The notes below the pieces were generated by a model. That model was not told where the DNA came from. It searched no databases and worked only from the letters and a program-made list of their open reading frames with translations. Both the position numbers and the translations under genes were made by a program. A DNA stretch of 64,000 nt from a marine actinobacterium MedAcidi-G3 (GTDB lineage Bacteria > Actinomycetota > Acidimicrobiia > Acidimicrobiales > Poriferisodalaceae): assembly GCA_000817105.1 (NCBI GenBank), contig JUEP01000005.1, positions 62,001-126,000 of the forward strand, in the 5' to 3' direction. Every line of letters begins with the position of its first letter. Positions within the stretch are counted from its first letter, which is position 1. Positions 60,929 through 64,000 of the stretch are shown piece after piece.

Positions 60929-61988
60929 TTCCAGCCTCAAGCTGCTGCGCACGTTCATGAAGCATGAGTGGTTTCACTACCTCATCAAGGCCACCCGCTA
61001 GCACGCGTTCTAATTTGTAGAGAGTCAATCCAATGCGATGGTCAGTTACTCGACTCTCCTTAAAATTGTAGGTTCGAATTTTTTCAGCCCGTCCGCCACT
61101 TTTAATTTGATCGCGCTTTTGGGCTGCCTGACTCGAGGCTTGCTCCTCTTGTCGAAGTCTCAAAAGGCGGGCTCGTAAGACCCGCAAGGCTTTAGCTTTA
61201 TTCTGCAGCTGACTTTTTTCATCTTGCATCGATACCACCAGACCGGTCGGCAAGTGAGTCACCCGAACCGCTGAATCAGTTGTGTTTACGGACTGACCAC
61301 CCGGCCCAGATGAGCGATACGTGTCTATCTCCAGGTCATTAGGGTCAATATCTACTTCCACTTCATCTGCTTCTGGTAGCACCGTTACTGCGGCCGAGGA
61401 CGTGTGAACTCGGCCCTGCGATTCTGTTGCTGGAACTCGTTGCACGCGATGCGGGCCACCCTCGTGTTTTAGATGACTCCAAACACCGTCACCCTTTACC
61501 AAAAAAGCAATATCGGTGTAGCCGCCCATGTCACTGAAGTGGCTGCCAAGAACCTCTAAGCCCCAACCCTTGGCATTTAAGTACGAACGATACATTTCGA
61601 AAAGATCGCGAGCCCAGAGATTCGCTTCTTCTCCCCCCTCGGCTCCTCTTATTTCAACGATCACATTACGATCATCGTTTGGGTCGCGAGGTAGTAACAA
61701 AAATCTGAACTTATCTTCGAGGGCTTCAGCTTCCGCCAAGGCCGCTATTTCCATTTCTTTGGCTTCGACTACTTCGTCGCCGCTACTAGCTTCACCGATT
61801 TCCCTAGCAACCGCGGCATCTTCTAAAGCTGTCCTCCACGCGGACCCAACTTCAATCATTTCTGTGAGTTGAGAGTGACGTCGACTTACTTCGATGAAGC
61901 GGTCCCGGTCAGAGGTAACTTGCGGATCCCCAAGCTGAGACTCAACATGAGTCATCTCTTCTTCTAACCCAAGTAAACGATCCAGCAC
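60909..61988 (-). CDS. prfA: Peptide chain release factor 1
   Basis: Recognises UAA and UAG and triggers peptidyl-tRNA hydrolysis. 359 residues from GTG 61988, the RF1 norm. The GGQ motif is SSGPGGQSVNTTDSAVR and the stop-reading PxT motif appears as RVPATESQGR. The GTG was chosen because VLDRLLGLEEEMTHVESQLGDP lines up with known RF1 N termini and it avoids overlap with the upstream gene; ATG 62033 is possible. prmC, which modifies it, follows directly. Confidence 0.93.
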   Translation of the reverse strand: MLDRLLGLEEEMTHVESQLGDPQVTSDRDRFIEVSRRHSQLTEMIEVGSAWRTALEDAAVAREIGEASSGDEVVEAKEMEIAALAEAEALEDKFRFLLLPRDPNDDRNVIVEIRGAEGGEEANLWARDLFEMYRSYLNAKGWGLEVLGSHFSDMGGYTDIAFLVKGDGVWSHLKHEGGPHRVQRVPATESQGRVHTSSAAVTVLPEADEVEVDIDPNDLEIDTYRSSGPGGQSVNTTDSAVRVTHLPTGLVVSMQDEKSQLQNKAKALRVLRARLLRLRQEEQASSQAAQKRDQIKSGGRAEKIRTYNFKESRVTDHRIGLTLYKLERVLAGGLDEVVKPLMLHERAQQLEAGNGETGR

Positions 61989-61992
61989 GCTC

Positions 61993-63006
61993 TCAGGGTA
62001 CCGACGGAGAGGTCGTCCATTCGCGCCAACCATCTTCGATCTCAATTATCTCAGCTGGATCAATAAGCCGTTCGACTAGGTCTTCCAAAATTTTGTGTGC
62101 GTCGCGTTGAGGAACTGCGATCTTTAATTCAGCGTCGGGGTCGTGTAGGAGTCGAGCGTCCGCAGCAAAAGGCACTAGATCCAGATCGATGCCGACTGCG
62201 GAAACAATAACGGTATCTCGCCCATCTAACGACACACCTTTTGCAACCGCCGGAACCGCCTCTTTCAAGTTCGTTCTTTGGATGGGAGGTGCTGCAGCAG
62301 AAAGCCGCCTCATACCGATCCTTTCGGGCTGAGAGATAAGGTGCGCCCTCAACCACCGTTCAGAACCAAGACGATTCAGCGGGTGAGGTTCGGCGCCTGG
62401 TACGCGGTGTGTCCGCACAACATTGGCTACTTGCTGAATCGCTTGTGCTGTGGGTAGTTCTCCATAAAGGAGCCCGAATGCTTCTCGATCGTGCGCACCT
62501 ACTCCAACATCAATACGATCTCCGTTTTCGCCCGAGACAATTCTTGCGACTTCGAGGCCCTCAACTTCCCCGACGGTCACACCGTGTTCGAAGATCACAT
62601 CAAGACCTGACTCTTCTAGCGTTGCGATCAGCTCGGCTGCACCTGCGGATTTTGTTTCAGCTAGCGGTTCAGCAGGCGTAGCCTCCTTTACTTGATCGTC
62701 TTCAATTTCGAGAACTGTGATTGGCCCAGAAAACAAAGAAGCGCGGCGCGCCAAAACGCCTCCGGCTCCCGTGGTGAATAAATGGATTTCATCACCGGTT
62801 GAACGAGCTGACGAAGCTAACGCTCCACCTAGGGCGCGATTATGGCGTTCCTCGGCGAGCACAGCCACGCTGCCGTCGCTCAGCTTCGCTGATGCGCCGT
62901 CGTCGGTTCCCAGGAGTTCTTTGACCGACAACTCCAAGTGAGCACTCACGATTGAGCGGAGCTTCATCGCGTGTAATTGACGGCGGCGTTCCGGATCTAG
63001 CGCCAC
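61993..63006 (-). CDS. Uncharacterised protein between rpmE and prfA
   Basis: 337 residues, not recognised. It is soluble and rich in Ala, Glu, Arg and Val, with no membrane segment. Conserved-looking blocks are AVLAEERHNRALGGALASSARS, HLFTTGAGGVLARRASLFSG and GSERWLRAHLISQPERIGMRRL, and the region VVSAVGIDLDLVPFAADARLLHDP. Its position between two translation genes, with 8 and 4 base gaps, suggests a shared operon and perhaps a translation-linked role (inference). The start is uncertain. Confidence 0.7.
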   Translation of the reverse strand: MALDPERRRQLHAMKLRSIVSAHLELSVKELLGTDDGASAKLSDGSVAVLAEERHNRALGGALASSARSTGDEIHLFTTGAGGVLARRASLFSGPITVLEIEDDQVKEATPAEPLAETKSAGAAELIATLEESGLDVIFEHGVTVGEVEGLEVARIVSGENGDRIDVGVGAHDREAFGLLYGELPTAQAIQQVANVVRTHRVPGAEPHPLNRLGSERWLRAHLISQPERIGMRRLSAAAPPIQRTNLKEAVPAVAKGVSLDGRDTVIVSAVGIDLDLVPFAADARLLHDPDAELKIAVPQRDAHKILEDLVERLIDPAEIIEIEDGWREWTTSPSVP

Positions 63007-63014
63007 TAGTCGAC

Positions 63015-63296
63015 TTATTCTTCGGCCTCGTCAGAGTTCTGTTCTGAACCACGACGACGCCCATAGCGCCGTTCGAATCTTTCTACTCGTCCAGCGGTAT
63101 CCACGATCTTCATTTGTCCTGTAAAGAATGGATGACTGGCGCTCGACAGCTCGACCGTGACAAGCGGGTACTCGGTACCATCCTCCCAAACAACCGTGTC
63201 ACTTGTTTCTACTGTTGATTGGGTGATGAAGGAAAACTCAGCACCAGCGTCGCGAAATACGACCGGTCGGTAATTGGGGTGGATATCACTTTTCAT
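63015..63296 (-). CDS. rpmE2: 50S ribosomal protein L31, type B
   Basis: 93 residues from ATG 63296, which opens the family pattern [16 protein letters not shown], matching type B bL31 (KxDIHPxYRPVVFxD) rather than type A. It lacks the CxxC zinc motif. The end block is [29 protein letters not shown] followed by a 16-residue acidic tail. It sits directly below rho, as in mycobacteria (where the rpmE next to rho is the zinc form). Confidence 0.93.
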   Translation of the reverse strand: MKSDIHPNYRPVVFRDAGAEFSFITQSTVETSDTVVWEDGTEYPLVTVELSSASHPFFTGQMKIVDTAGRVERFERRYGRRRGSEQNSDEAEE

Positions 63297-63375
63297 GATG
63301 GAACCATTCTGGCGGATACTTCGACGAATCGCACACCGTAGGACACAATTCCCTGCCATCTCTTTCTAATGATGT

Positions 63376-64000
63376 CTAGCCGTCTCTCGATACTGCCAAT
63401 TGGGCAAGGATTTGTTGATTGGAGCTGGTCGCATTTATTTGCTCCAATACCCAGTCAATCGCTGAACCCGGTTCCTGGTCTTCGATTGCGATTAGAGCAT
63501 CTGCAAGGGCCTGTCCAGCTAAGGCCCGGTCATCACCTTTCAGCCGGTGGAGTTCACGTGTGCAAGATGCAACCAAATCGATGGCGGGATACACCCGTCG
63601 ATCAGCGGCTCTCCGATCGAGCCGCACTAAAGAGTTAGCTGTTCCTTGCAGTGATTCAAGGATCATTTCATCCAAGTGCCAACCAGTTTCGACAGCGGCA
63701 GTGGCCATAACTGTTAACGATCCGCCTTCTTCCAGAGCTCGGGCGGCGCCGAAGAAACGTTTCGGGGGATATAACGCTCCCGCTGCCACCCCTTCAACCA
63801 GTACTTTGCCATTACCAGGCGCTGCCATGTTGTATGCCCTTGCTAGTCGGCTAAGGCCATCAACAAGAATTACGACGTCTAAGCCGCCTTCCACCATTCT
63901 TTTCGCACGTTCTAAGGTCAGTTCTGCTACTTGGATATGCTCTTCGGCTGGCCTATCGAAGGTTGACGCCAAGACTTCACCTTCAACTACATCTGCAATC
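63376..64000 (-). CDS. rho: Transcription termination factor Rho, C-terminal part (cut by window)
   Basis: Hexameric RNA helicase that ends transcription. Only the last 207 residues are in the window, covering the end of the ATPase core. Visible blocks are ASTFDRPAEEH, a Walker B-like VVILVDGLSRLARAYN, the Q-loop/secondary-channel region APGNGKVLVEGV with its Lys, and KRFFGAAR. Some conserved spots differ: DSITRL is DGLSRL, and the R-loop FKGTGN is LQGTAN. The coding frame runs open to the window end. Confidence 0.92.
   Translation of the reverse strand, partial: IADVVEGEVLASTFDRPAEEHIQVAELTLERAKRMVEGGLDVVILVDGLSRLARAYNMAAPGNGKVLVEGVAAGALYPPKRFFGAARALEEGGSLTVMATAAVETGWHLDEMILESLQGTANSLVRLDRRAADRRVYPAIDLVASCTRELHRLKGDDRALAGQALADALIAIEDQEPGSAIDWVLEQINATSSNQQILAQLAVSRDG

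Overview
The window looks like part of a compact, moderate-GC chromosome of an actinomycetote, most likely a marine lineage of class Acidimicrobiia (inference from gene content and order; no rRNA is present to fix it). The pointers are the block rho-rpmE-prfA-prmC/tsaC-wecA-atp, which is laid out as in mycobacteria; the actinobacterial forms of SerC, SerA and LeuB; a mycothiol-type maleylpyruvate isomerase domain pair; a PASTA kinase-like protein; Asp instead of Cys in MurA; and indirect Gln-tRNA synthesis through GluRS plus GatCAB. Genes are packed with frequent ATGA overlaps. No gap exceeds 300 bases, and I see no insertion sequence, phage gene or CRISPR array.

Layout. 1-7.2 kb: the end of an acyl-CoA ligase, tRNA-Glu, and a branched-chain amino acid type ABC transporter operon with two permease pairs but one ATPase pair. 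7.4-10.6 kb: tRNA-Gln, gltX and three small genes (two MDMPI-like paralogues, one unknown). 10.6-25.2 kb: an amino acid block with cimA-leuB, leuCD, serA, an aminotransferase, serC and ilvBNC. The leuB-cimA and ilvBNC operons each follow a leader with a small ORF and hairpins that look like transcription attenuators; the leuB leader ORF has four consecutive Ile codons. 25-35 kb: a sugar dehydrogenase-like propeller protein, DUF4332, gatCAB, a ferredoxin, a PASTA pseudokinase and ligA. 35-48.7 kb: housekeeping and accessory genes (mnmA-iscS, meaB, murA, glpX) mixed with unusual proteins: an SRPBCC/degenerate APH fusion, an MFS carrier with an extra N-terminal domain, a J-domain protein and a HisI-like protein with an altered metal motif. 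48.7-64 kb: the complete F-type ATP synthase operon with two AtpI/AtpZ-like genes, then wecA, glyA, rpiB, a PrmC-TsaC fusion, prfA, an unknown gene, rpmE and the start-less part of rho.

How it fits together. CimA, LeuB, LeuCD, IlvBN and IlvC cover most of the route from pyruvate to 2-oxobutanoate and on to Ile, Val and Leu precursors. A leader that reads Ile codons in front of leuB-cimA fits that role. GluRS, tRNA-Gln and GatCAB form the transamidation route to Gln-tRNA. IscS with MnmA forms a sulfur relay for tRNA thiolation. Many genes lack a Shine-Dalgarno sequence but have a -10-like hexamer 6-7 nt before the start codon, so leaderless transcripts are probably common.
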